This document shows, in pieces, positions 1 through 5,850 of a stretch of DNA of 14,758 nt (position 1 is the first letter of the stretch; each line of letters begins with the position of its first letter). The stretch is from positions 1-14,758 of the forward strand of contig CALIQN010000107.1 of assembly GCA_938044045.1 (NCBI GenBank). Reading direction: 5' to 3'. The position numbers and the translations under genes are program-made. Source of the stretch: an uncultured Peptococcaceae bacterium (GTDB lineage Bacteria > Bacillota > Peptococcia > Peptococcales > Peptococcaceae). The notes beneath the pieces were generated by a model. That model did no database searches. It was not told the DNA's origin and saw only the letters and a list, made by a program, of their open reading frames with translations.

Positions 1-135
1 AAGACCGATACGCCAGATAATGAGGCAATTTTTTCCAATGACTTGGGTGCCTTGGGGTCATTGGAGATGACAAAGGAAGCAGAGGATATTTTTGCATTTC
101 TTGAGAAAAGGGAGAGCCATGAACCAGATTGTTAA
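1..135 (+). CDS. 3' end of an unrecognised gene (partial, start outside window)
   Basis: Frame 1 is open from the first base to a TAA at 133-135 and gives the last 44 residues of a protein. The tail is acidic (for example NEAIFSNDLGALGSLEM, then EAEDIFAFLEK) and ends in Cys. Amino-acid usage is plausible for a real gene. The reading frame runs 17 bases into the next gene, whose ATG is at 119, and this overlap fits translational coupling. I do not recognise the family. Given the next two genes it could be another small accessory or immunity-like protein, but that is a guess from context only. Confidence 0.55.
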   Translation, partial: KTDTPDNEAIFSNDLGALGSLEMTKEAEDIFAFLEKRESHEPDC

Positions 136-673
136 AATTAGCCCCAAAGCAGAAGACAAAATCATAGGTAGAATTGGGGGCAATATCCCTGCTGTATTTC
201 TTGCTAGGAAAGAGGATATTGAGGCTTATCGCTTTTATATGACATTTCAAAATCCAGATGAGCCTCAGACCTTTCTCTCCATTTTTATTCCTGCTGATTA
301 TGAGGTCATGCTCGATAACAGTATCTATCCAAATTGCTCGGTAAAAGTTTTTTCCCATGATTTTTCCAAGGAAAGTGATGATGACGCCTATACCTTAGAA
401 GGGATAACTAAAGCCTATCTTACAGGCTATAACCAGGTAGATGGCACATTTGAATTTATTACCAAAGCAAATATACCGGCATTGATACAAGATGAAGCAT
501 ACTATAGTGCACAATTAGAAAAAGATGGTTATCGGTTTTTTCTTCAGATAGATGAAGATTATTATCCAGATGATTTATTGAATGTAAGCTATATTTTTGG
601 CTATGGGGCGTTGTATCTTTATAGGCATGAGGATAGTGGTGAGGTGATTGCTGGGTTTTGGCAGTATTCCTGA
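119..673 (+). CDS. YwqG/DUF1963-like protein of unknown function
   Basis: This encodes a soluble 184-residue protein with no signal peptide or membrane segment. The start at ATG 119 is preferred because AAGGGAG lies just upstream; an in-frame ATG at 92 has no such site. The C-terminal part carries a pattern I associate with the YwqG (DUF1963) family: ELEKDGY-like text (here LEKDGYRFFLQIDED), then YPDDLL, FGYGALYLY and a terminal AGFWQYS. The N-terminal part has IGRIGGNIPAVFL and YRFYMTFQNP, also as remembered for clostridial relatives. Bacillus YwqG is about 261 residues, so this is a short form. The molecular function of the family is unknown; relatives sit in toxin-immunity neighbourhoods, which is suggestive only. 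The gene overlaps the upstream gene by 17 bp and is followed 37 bp later by another small gene in the same direction. Confidence 0.7.
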   Translation: MNQIVKISPKAEDKIIGRIGGNIPAVFLARKEDIEAYRFYMTFQNPDEPQTFLSIFIPADYEVMLDNSIYPNCSVKVFSHDFSKESDDDAYTLEGITKAYLTGYNQVDGTFEFITKANIPALIQDEAYYSAQLEKDGYRFFLQIDEDYYPDDLLNVSYIFGYGALYLYRHEDSGEVIAGFWQYS

Positions 674-710
674 GGCTATTTTGTTCAAAGCTGATAAGAG
701 GGGCAATAAA

Positions 711-1031
711 ATGACAGGAGAAGAATTTGTAAAATTATGTTTTACAGAGAAAGAAGCGAGTTTAAAACAGTACTTTGATGAAAGGTGTACAACTGAAGTC
801 GGTAGCAAACTCAATCACTTGCTAGAGGATGGGGGAGATAGAGAGGCGCTCTATACGCTGCTTAATTTGGTTTTAAACGAGACCTATTACAATTTACTTC
901 TTGCCTTGGATGGGGAAGCTTCATTGGGAGGCAAACAAGTGAATTATAAGCTATTTGATGACGAGATGAGTCAGCTAAATGACTCTGGCGCAATTGAAAT
1001 GACTGCATATCAGTATTTTATGAAAGCTTGA
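711..1031 (+). CDS. small acidic protein of unknown function
   Basis: This encodes a 106-residue cytoplasmic protein that is acidic and predicted to be largely helical, with a Tyr/Leu-rich middle (LYTLLNLVLNETYYNLLLAL) and a conserved-looking GEASLGG turn followed by YKLFDDE. I choose ATG 711 because AAGAGGGG lies 7 bases upstream. An in-frame ATG at 648 lies inside the preceding gene and has no ribosome binding site. It is probably co-transcribed with the YwqG-like gene, 37 bp upstream, and the unit ends at the hairpin at 1081-1128. I do not recognise the family; it has the size and composition of a small immunity or accessory protein, but no residue in it proves this. Confidence 0.65.
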   Translation: MTGEEFVKLCFTEKEASLKQYFDERCTTEVGSKLNHLLEDGGDREALYTLLNLVLNETYYNLLLALDGEASLGGKQVNYKLFDDEMSQLNDSGAIEMTAYQYFMKA

Positions 1032-1080
1032 TGACGATTAAAGCATGCTAGGTATAGGAAAAGAGTGGCATTCGCTACCA

Positions 1081-1128
1081 AAAGCACATCACTTTAAGCA
1101 GATAACACTTTTAGTGAGGTGCTTTTTA
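1081..1128 (+). terminator. Rho-independent terminator after the left-edge gene cluster
   Basis: The left arm AAAAGCACATCACT (1081-1094) pairs with AGTGAGGTGCTTTT (1114-1127) with one mismatch, around a 19-base loop, and ends in a T run. It lies 50 bases after the stop at 1031 and closes the first operon. The A run on the left arm means it could also work weakly in reverse. Confidence 0.7.
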
Positions 1129-1171
1129 GTATGGGGATTTGGACAGAGGATGAGGAAAAATCGTGCGATAA

Positions 1172-1191
1172 TGTAATACCTGTGTTACAAT
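1172..1191 (+). promoter_or_regulatory. Extended -10 promoter with overlapping dyad, upstream of the membrane ferredoxin gene
   Basis: TGTTACAAT at 1183-1191 fits an extended -10 box (TGn plus TACAAT at 1186-1191). No good -35 is visible at the usual spacing, as is common for extended -10 promoters. Over it lies an imperfect palindrome: TGTAATAC (1172-1179), a 2-base centre, GTGTTACA (1182-1189), with 7 of 8 pairs matching. An operator in this position would block polymerase binding. The expected start point near 1198 gives a leader of about 43 bases. The regulator cannot be named. A similar TGTTACGAT occurs at 2096-2104 upstream of the next gene. Confidence 0.5.
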
Positions 1192-1240
1192 ATTTCGCTA
1201 GATACAAGCGAAAACAGTAAGAAAGTGAGGGCAATAAGTG

Positions 1241-2062
1241 ATGAAAAAGTATCTCTTACCGGTCATGATGTTGACGATATTTGAAGCTATAGCCCTAACG
1301 CTATGGCTAAGTAAAGATAATCTATTTTATTTGTTCAATTTCAGTTACATTGGTATTGCCCTAGCCTTGGGTATTGTGCTTTACATCAAACAATATCCCC
1401 ACGCAAGGCGAGTGACTCAGCTCTTGGTGGGCATGTATATGCTATTTTATTTAGGGCTTATCCGTCAAGAAAATATGCAGATAGAGGGCTTTTGGTATTA
1501 TTTGTTTCTCGGTGTTTTTGAGGCAGCGACCATTCATTACGCTGTTGCCAAGCTATTTGGTCCTTTGATTTTTGGACGGGGTTGGTGTGGTTATGCCTGT
1601 TGGACAGCCATGGTGCTGGATTTTTTGCCCTATAAAGTGCCTGAGCAACCTAGAAGAAAAAGGTTGGAATGGATAAGGTATTTGGTTTTTCTTACCTCAT
1701 TTGGTTTTGTCGTGACGCTTTTTTTAGCACAGGTCAATCACATGGAGGAGATTATATTTTGGGCGTTTATTGTTGGCAATGTACTGTATTACCTTGTGGG
1801 GATTGCCTTAGCCTTTCTTTTTAAAGATAATAGGGCGTTTTGTAAATACATCTGTCCAATTACTGTATTTTTAAAGCCAATGAGCTATTTTTCTCTTTTA
1901 CGTATCAAATGCGATACCAGCAAGTGTATCTCCTGTGGCAAGTGCAGACGTGTCTGTCCGATGAATGTCGATATGACGGATAACTCAAGAAAGAGAGAAA
2001 ACGGTACTGAGTGTATTTTATGCTTTGAATGTGTCAATATTTGTCCAAAGAAGGCTTTGTAG
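1241..2062 (+). CDS. Membrane-bound 4Fe-4S protein, NapH/NosR type
   Basis: This encodes a 273-residue polytopic membrane protein with a C-terminal double-cluster ferredoxin domain. About six hydrophobic segments are visible (roughly residues 5-24, 29-49, 58-75, 84-105, 146-165 and 171-194). Two membrane-associated cysteine pairs follow the NosR/NapH pattern: GWCGYAC (C116, C120) and CKYICP (C201, C205). Two classical CxxCxxCxxxCP motifs then bind 4Fe-4S clusters (C229, C232, C235, C239 and C258, C261, C264, C268). Proteins of this type (Fer4_5 plus Fer4) pass electrons across or along the membrane; the donor and acceptor here are unknown, and no nap, nos or rnf partner is nearby. GTGAGGG precedes the start; ATG 1241 is chosen over GTG 1238, three bases upstream, which is also possible. 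The protein ends directly after the second cluster motif, with no periplasmic or soluble extension. Confidence 0.85.
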   Translation: MKKYLLPVMMLTIFEAIALTLWLSKDNLFYLFNFSYIGIALALGIVLYIKQYPHARRVTQLLVGMYMLFYLGLIRQENMQIEGFWYYLFLGVFEAATIHYAVAKLFGPLIFGRGWCGYACWTAMVLDFLPYKVPEQPRRKRLEWIRYLVFLTSFGFVVTLFLAQVNHMEEIIFWAFIVGNVLYYLVGIALAFLFKDNRAFCKYICPITVFLKPMSYFSLLRIKCDTSKCISCGKCRRVCPMNVDMTDNSRKRENGTECILCFECVNICPKKAL

Positions 2063-2173
2063 AAGCAAATTACTCTAGTGCCTTTTAGAGCGAAGTGTTA
2101 CGATAAATTAAGTGAAAATGATACCCATCAAACCTAGGAACCATAGGCATATCAATGAGAGAGGATGAGTCAG

Positions 2174-2599
2174 ATGGCGTTTGAACAAGAAATTGATGAG
2201 GCACTAGAGGCAGCAGACTATGCCCTAGACTCTTTGCGCAAGGCAGAAAGTGACTTGGATAGTGCAAGTAGTTGGGGTATGTTTGATATTTTGGGCGGGG
2301 GCTTGATTTCAACCTTAATCAAGCACAATGACATGGACGATGCCCAAGCCCATATGGAAGAGGCCAAAGGAGCCCTAGAAAAGCTTAGTCAAGAGCTTAA
2401 GGATGTGGATTATCAGATAAATCTAGATTTTACGGTCTCTGATTTTCTTTCTTTTGCCGATTATTTCTTTGACGGCTTACTTGCAGATTTATTTGTACAA
2501 GACCGTATTGATGAAGCAGAACAACAAGTGAAAGAAGCGATTACCAAGGTGGAAAGTATTCGAGAACACTTGCGCCATTTACGTCAACAGGCACAATGA
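2174..2599 (+). CDS. Helical coiled-coil protein of unknown function
   Basis: This encodes a 141-residue cytoplasmic protein, very rich in Glu, Asp, Ala, Leu and Gln, with heptad-like helices at about residues 2-30, 55-75 and 110-140. Two helix breaks stand out: the WGMFDILGGGLISTLIK stretch near residues 35-51, and a DFLSFADYFFDGLLADLF hydrophobic segment around 92-109. The glycine-rich segment followed by KH-MDDAQ is a pattern I recall from uncharacterised Firmicute proteins; no function is known to me. The start at ATG 2174 is chosen because GAGAGAGG ends 9 bases upstream; ATG 2165 would lie directly against that site. It follows the membrane ferredoxin gene by 111 bp, has a weak candidate extended -10 (TGTTACGAT, 2096-2104), and is closed by the terminator at 2621. 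Confidence 0.75.
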   Translation: MAFEQEIDEALEAADYALDSLRKAESDLDSASSWGMFDILGGGLISTLIKHNDMDDAQAHMEEAKGALEKLSQELKDVDYQINLDFTVSDFLSFADYFFDGLLADLFVQDRIDEAEQQVKEAITKVESIREHLRHLRQQAQ

Positions 2600-2620
2600 T
2601 AATAAAAGCACTAACAGATT

Positions 2621-2643
2621 AGCACCCTTAGGGGTGCTTTTTT
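2621..2643 (+). terminator. Rho-independent terminator
   Basis: AGCACCC (2621-2627), a 4-base loop and GGGTGCT (2632-2638) form a perfect 7-bp GC-rich stem followed by a run of six T. It sits 22 bases after the stop at 2599 and separates the coiled-coil gene from the alcohol dehydrogenase unit. Confidence 0.9.
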
Positions 2644-2711
2644 GTTGGCTATAAACAGAGCAAATTAGAATAAGTAGTTATAAGTTTTTACATATGAAGA
2701 AATTTTAAGGG

Positions 2712-2760
2712 ATTTTTTTCAAAAAAATGGTTTATTTTTATAAAAAAAGTTTATGATAAT
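2712..2760 (+). promoter_or_regulatory. A/T-tract promoter region of the alcohol dehydrogenase gene
   Basis: This stretch holds T7, A7, T5 and A7 tracts, including a perfect 17-base palindrome at 2712-2728, followed by -10-like boxes TATGAT (2752-2757) and GATAAT (2755-2760). TTTATT at 2731-2736 is a poor -35 candidate, 18 bases before GATAAT. The tracts could act as an UP element or a bent region that supports strong transcription. The exact start point is uncertain. Confidence 0.4.
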
Positions 2761-2766
2761 AATAGA

Positions 2767-2790
2767 TGTATTTGTTGATTTACAAATGCA
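2767..2790 (+). promoter_or_regulatory. Dyad, candidate operator of the alcohol dehydrogenase gene
   Basis: ATTTGT (2770-2775) and ACAAAT (2782-2787) form a perfect 6-bp inverted repeat with a 6-base centre. Two more outer pairs match after one mismatch (2767-2768 with 2789-2790). It lies just downstream of the -10 candidates, the classical place for a repressor. The TTGT...ACAA core recalls the redox repressor Rex, but the spacing does not match its 18-bp consensus, so no regulator is assigned. Confidence 0.4.
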
Positions 2791-2814
2791 TGAAAAAATA
2801 GGGGGGTATTTTAG

Positions 2815-3975
2815 ATGTACAATTTTAATTTCTTTTTACCAACAAAGGTATTGTTTGGGGCAGGACGACTCAATGATCTTCATGCTGAACCGCTTCCAGG
2901 CAAAAAAGCACTAATTGCGATAGGTGGGCAATCTGTCAAAAAACACGGCTACCTTGAACGTCTAGAAAAAGAACTCGACAAGGCGGGCGTTGATCATGTC
3001 CTTTTTGAGGGCATTCGTGCCAACCCAACAAGACAAAATGTCATGGATGGTGCAAAGGCTGTACGTGACAATGGTTGTGACTTTGTTATCGCCTTAGGTG
3101 GTGGTTCAGTGATGGACTGTACAAAGTGTATCGCCCTTATGGCTGCCAATGATGGTGATATTTGGGATTATTCTCTTTCTGTCACTGGCGGAAAGAAAGC
3201 ACCTGAACATCCTGCTATTCCTATTGTTTGTATCACGACAAGTGCGGGGACAGCGAGTGAAGTTGACACAGCGACTGTTATTTCTGATGATGAAGCCGAT
3301 GAAAAGACAGCAATTTTTGATGTGTCTATGTTCCCAACACTTTCCATCGTCGATAGTGATTTGATGATGACTGTACCACCAAAATTCACAGCTTATCAAG
3401 GGATGGATGCTTTTTTCCATGCTTCTGAAACTGTTATCAATAAAAATGTTCACCCTATGGCAGAGATGTTTGCCTTAAAAACAATTGAATACGTTGCCAA
3501 GTATTTACCAAGAGCGGTCAAAGATGGCAACGATAAAGAAGCTAGAGGCTATATGGCTTTGGCAAATACTTTTGCGGGCTATTATATGTTGTGTACTTCT
3601 GGGCATAGTATTGAGCATACGATGGGTAGCTTCCATCCAGATTTGATTCATGGTGCTGGGCTTATCATGATTGCGCATGCCTACTATGATTTCTTTGCTG
3701 AAAGAAAGGCTGCTGAAGAGCCGATGATTAAGATGGCAAAGGCTATGGGTGTGGAAAATCCAACTTCTGGCAAGGACTTTATCAAGGCTTTGGATGAGTT
3801 AATCATTGCGATTGGTTGTGGTGAGCTCAAAATGAGTGATGAAGGTATCACCAAAGAAGAGCTAAAGCTCTATCCAGCAAAACTCCATAAAATTATTGGT
3901 GGGGATGATAGTGCCAATCCGCTTCCTCTTTCTGATGAGGACTACTTAACCATTTATCAAAATGCTTGGAAATAA
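2815..3975 (+). CDS. Iron-containing (group III) alcohol dehydrogenase, butanol dehydrogenase-like
   Basis: This encodes a 386-residue cytoplasmic enzyme of normal length for the family, which interconverts aldehydes or ketones and alcohols with NAD(P)H. The N-terminal nucleotide-binding domain shows GAGR (15-18), IGGQSVKK (36-43) and the family signature GGGSVMD (95-101). The metal site is complete: D198 and H202 in GMDAFFH, H264 in GHSIEH, and H279 in LIHG; H268 lies where the FucO-type extra histidine sits. The GGxSVKK loop resembles that of the NADPH-using YqhD/BdhA group, so NADPH use is likely but not proven. ATG 2815 is preceded by AGGGGGG with 8 bases between. Terminators on both sides and a dyad upstream make it a single-gene, separately regulated unit. 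In a fermenting anaerobe it would re-oxidise reduced cofactor by making alcohol. Confidence 0.92.
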   Translation: MYNFNFFLPTKVLFGAGRLNDLHAEPLPGKKALIAIGGQSVKKHGYLERLEKELDKAGVDHVLFEGIRANPTRQNVMDGAKAVRDNGCDFVIALGGGSVMDCTKCIALMAANDGDIWDYSLSVTGGKKAPEHPAIPIVCITTSAGTASEVDTATVISDDEADEKTAIFDVSMFPTLSIVDSDLMMTVPPKFTAYQGMDAFFHASETVINKNVHPMAEMFALKTIEYVAKYLPRAVKDGNDKEARGYMALANTFAGYYMLCTSGHSIEHTMGSFHPDLIHGAGLIMIAHAYYDFFAERKAAEEPMIKMAKAMGVENPTSGKDFIKALDELIIAIGCGELKMSDEGITKEELKLYPAKLHKIIGGDDSANPLPLSDEDYLTIYQNAWK

Positions 3976-3990
3976 AAACTTGAAGCAATC

Positions 3991-4022
3991 AAAGGCACAC
4001 TCAAGAAATTGAGTGTGCCTTT
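3991..4022 (+). terminator. Rho-independent terminator after the alcohol dehydrogenase gene
   Basis: AAAGGCACACTCAA (3991-4004) pairs perfectly with TTGAGTGTGCCTTT (4009-4022) around a GAAA tetraloop, giving 14 base pairs. The T run is short, but the stem and tetraloop are very stable. It begins 15 bases after the stop codon. Confidence 0.88.
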
Positions 4023-4045
4023 ATGTGTAAGAGGATTTTCATTAA

Positions 4046-4063
4046 ATGTTGTTATTACAACAT
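4046..4063 (+). promoter_or_regulatory. Perfect 18-bp dyad upstream of the flavodiiron gene, candidate operator
   Basis: ATGTTGT (4046-4052), TATT, ACAACAT (4057-4063) is a perfect 7-bp inverted repeat in the 130-base gap before the flavodiiron gene. It contains TTGTTATTACAA, similar to but two bases shorter than the TTGT...ACAA core before the alcohol dehydrogenase gene. No clear -10/-35 pair could be placed beside it. The regulator is unknown; oxygen, NO or NADH/NAD sensing would be plausible for this gene but is inferred. Confidence 0.45.
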
Positions 4064-4070
4064 ACAAAGA

Positions 4071-4109
4071 TAGCGATTTTTGCTAAAAATAGTATTAGAA
4101 AAATCGTTA
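4071..4109 (+). promoter_or_regulatory. Hairpin in the region upstream of the flavodiiron gene
   Basis: The 11-base arm at 4071-4081 pairs with 4099-4109 (core CGATTTTT with AAAAATCG, one G-T pair) around a 17-base loop. It has no T run and so is not a simple terminator. It could be a leader RNA structure if transcription starts upstream, or a protein-binding dyad in DNA. Confidence 0.35.
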
Positions 4110-4152
4110 GTGTATTGATTCAGTAGAGTTTATATAAAAGGAGGCTATTATT

Positions 4153-5340
4153 ATGAGAAAACATGTCAAAGGTAATGTGAGTTGGTTAGGCTATATTGAC
4201 TGGGTGTTAGAGTGGTTTCATGGTGAGGATTACTCTATCAAGAATGGCTCTAGTCAAAATGCCTACCTCATTGAGGAAGAGAAAACTGTCCTTATTGATA
4301 CCGTTTGGTTACCGCATCAATTTGAGTTTGTGGAAAACTTAGCAAAAGAGATTGATCTTAATAAAATTGATTTCATTGTTGCCAATCATGGGGAGTGTGA
4401 TCATTCTGGTTCCCTTGTTGCCTTGATGGAAAAGATACCGGATACCCCAATCTATTGTACAGCAAATGCAGTCAAGAGTATCGAAGGGCAATATGGTAAA
4501 CGTGGTTGGAATTTTCATGTGGTCAAAACAGGCGATACTGTAGATATTGGCAATGGTAAGCAGTTGATTTTTGTGGAAATGAAGATGCTTCATTGGCCAG
4601 ATTCTATGGCAACTTATTTGACAGGGGACAATATCCTCTTTTCCAATGATGCCTTTGGCCAACACTATGCAGTGGAGGAGCTATTTAATGACAAGGCAGA
4701 CCAATGCTTGCTTCATAAAGAAGCCATGAAGTACTTTGCCAATATTCTCAATCCTTTTGCCCCTATTCTCATAAAGAAATTAGAAGAAATTGGCAAATTT
4801 AATTTACCAATTGAAATGATTGCCCCATCTCATGGTGCGATTTGGCGTAATGACCCTTTACAGATTGTCAATTTGTACGCAACATGGGCGATGGCCTATC
4901 AAGAGGATCAAGTCACTGTGGTGTATGACACGATGTGGGAAGGCACTGCCAAGTTGGCAAATGCCCTTGCAACCGAGTTGCATAAGGAAAGCCCAAATAC
5001 AGTTGTCAAAGTCTTTAACCTCGCTAAAGCAGATAAAAATGAAATTATGACAGAAGTCTTTAAGTCTCGTGCTATCGCTGTGGGTAGCCCTACCGTTTCT
5101 AATAGTTATCTTTCCTCTATGGCAGGTTGGTTAGAGTTTTTGAAGCAATTGAAGTTCAAAAATAAAAAAGCACTAGCCTTTGGTTGTTATGGTTGGAGTG
5201 GTGAGAGTGTCAAGCGTTTGGAAGAAAAGTTAAAAGAAGCAGGTTTTGATGTGATTGAAGAAAATATACGCATCCAATGGACGCCAGAGGAAGCAGACCT
5301 TGCTAGCCTTCCTGCTGCGGCAAAAGCTTTGCTAGCATAA
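4153..5340 (+). CDS. fprA: Class A flavodiiron protein (A-type flavoprotein, O2/NO reductase)
   Basis: This encodes a 395-residue cytoplasmic protein that reduces O2 to water and/or NO to N2O at a non-haem diiron site next to FMN, protecting anaerobes. Residues 1-250 form the beta-lactamase-like domain with all diiron ligands: H79-x-E81-x-D83-H84, H147 (MLHWPD), D166 (SNDAFG) and H227 (PSHG). Residues 254-395 form the flavodoxin domain with the FMN phosphate loop at YDTMWEGT (258-265), GSPTVSNSYL (311-320) and GCYGWSG (344-350). No rubredoxin or flavin-reductase domain follows, so it is the minimal class A form and needs an external donor, usually rubredoxin, which is not in this window. AAGGAGG lies 8 bases before ATG 4153. 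It is a single-gene unit with its own terminator and an upstream dyad. O2 versus NO preference cannot be read from the sequence. Confidence 0.94.
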   Translation: MRKHVKGNVSWLGYIDWVLEWFHGEDYSIKNGSSQNAYLIEEEKTVLIDTVWLPHQFEFVENLAKEIDLNKIDFIVANHGECDHSGSLVALMEKIPDTPIYCTANAVKSIEGQYGKRGWNFHVVKTGDTVDIGNGKQLIFVEMKMLHWPDSMATYLTGDNILFSNDAFGQHYAVEELFNDKADQCLLHKEAMKYFANILNPFAPILIKKLEEIGKFNLPIEMIAPSHGAIWRNDPLQIVNLYATWAMAYQEDQVTVVYDTMWEGTAKLANALATELHKESPNTVVKVFNLAKADKNEIMTEVFKSRAIAVGSPTVSNSYLSSMAGWLEFLKQLKFKNKKALAFGCYGWSGESVKRLEEKLKEAGFDVIEENIRIQWTPEEADLASLPAAAKALLA

Positions 5341-5356
5341 AAATAATTATGACAAG

Positions 5357-5396
5357 ATGGGTACTAAGCTATTGCTATGGCTTGGTACCCATTTTT
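5357..5396 (+). terminator. Rho-independent terminator after the flavodiiron gene
   Basis: ATGGGTACTAAGC (5357-5369) pairs with GCTTGGTACCCAT (5380-5392) over 13 positions with one G-T pair, a 10-base loop and a run of five T. It ends only 13 bases before the next reading frame, so that gene has little room for its own promoter. Confidence 0.9.
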
Positions 5397-5408
5397 ATGG
5401 CGTAAAGA

Positions 5409-5612
5409 ATGATGAAGCCATTATTATTAATTGCCTGTCTTGTCTGGAATATAGCAGGTTTCAATATCCTTTGCATCGGACTTTTAGCCTATCCCGACTA
5501 TAGAGATGTATTGAATTACTGCTTGAGCGCATTGGTTTTTATCATCTTTCAACTCTTTATTTTTGGCAAGCTGGTCAAAAAGCATATGACAAGGATTAAT
5601 GGCTATCAGTAG
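5409..5612 (+). CDS. Small two-helix membrane protein; probably the N-terminal half of a broken gene
   Basis: This encodes 67 residues with two hydrophobic helices (about 3-27 and 38-57) and a basic end, KLVKKHMTRI. Start is ATG 5409 or 5412; only AAAGA lies upstream, a weak site. The frame stops at TAG 5610-5612. Reading through that stop gives ERHFF, and adding one T to the T7 run at 5622-5628 continues straight into LKFFDRKAF and two more membrane helices. I therefore think this is the first half of a roughly 139-residue four-helix membrane protein, a kind I recall vaguely from uncharacterised clostridial proteins, now interrupted. It may instead be a genuine short protein. There is no visible promoter between the terminator at 5357-5396 and the start. 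Confidence 0.5.
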   Translation: MMKPLLLIACLVWNIAGFNILCIGLLAYPDYRDVLNYCLSALVFIIFQLFIFGKLVKKHMTRINGYQ

Positions 5613-5827
5613 GAACGTCACTTTTTTTAAAATTCTTTGATAGAAAAGCTTTTGCCATCATGGCAGTGATGATTGCTGGAGGCATCTACTTACGGACAAG
5701 TGGACTGGCACCAGAGCAGTTTATTGCCATTTTTTACACTGGACTAGGCGGTTCGCTTTTATTGGCAGGAGTGCTATTTGGTATTAACTTTTTTAGAGCA
5801 GTGGCTATTACTAAAGGTAGAAAATAA
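5613..5827 (+). pseudogene. C-terminal half of the interrupted membrane-protein gene
   Basis: After the stop at 5612 the coding signal continues in another frame: from 5627 it reads LKFFDRKAFAIM, then two hydrophobic helices (AVMIAGGIYL and FIAIFYTGLGGSLLLAGVLF) and ends AITKGRK at TAA 5825-5827. In-frame ATG 5660 would give only 55 residues and has no ribosome binding site. The break maps to the T7 run at 5622-5628: one extra T joins this frame to the upstream one, leaving only the TAG at 5610. An alternative is a separate gene starting at ATG 5599 (AAGGA just upstream), which needs one base removed from the same run. Either reading implies a frameshift, either a true mutation or a homopolymer sequencing error. 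Confidence 0.5.
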
Positions 5828-5850
5828 CCTAGGAAAAGAGGAGATAAGCT

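Noticed and set aside
92..118. Upstream ATG for the YwqG-like gene
   Set aside because: It has no ribosome site and lies deep in the preceding reading frame; ATG 119 has AAGGGAG.
2063..2110. Terminator after the membrane ferredoxin gene
   Set aside because: Only a weak CTCTA/TAGAG pairing is present, with no T run.
3106..3453. Minus-strand reading frame inside the alcohol dehydrogenase gene
   Set aside because: It lies wholly antisense to a gene with all family motifs; it is a codon-bias shadow.
5622..5632. T7A4 run as a programmed frameshift site
   Set aside because: The shift needed is not the classical -1 at a slippery heptamer, an in-frame TAG precedes it in the main frame, and neighbouring genes are also broken, so mutation is simpler.
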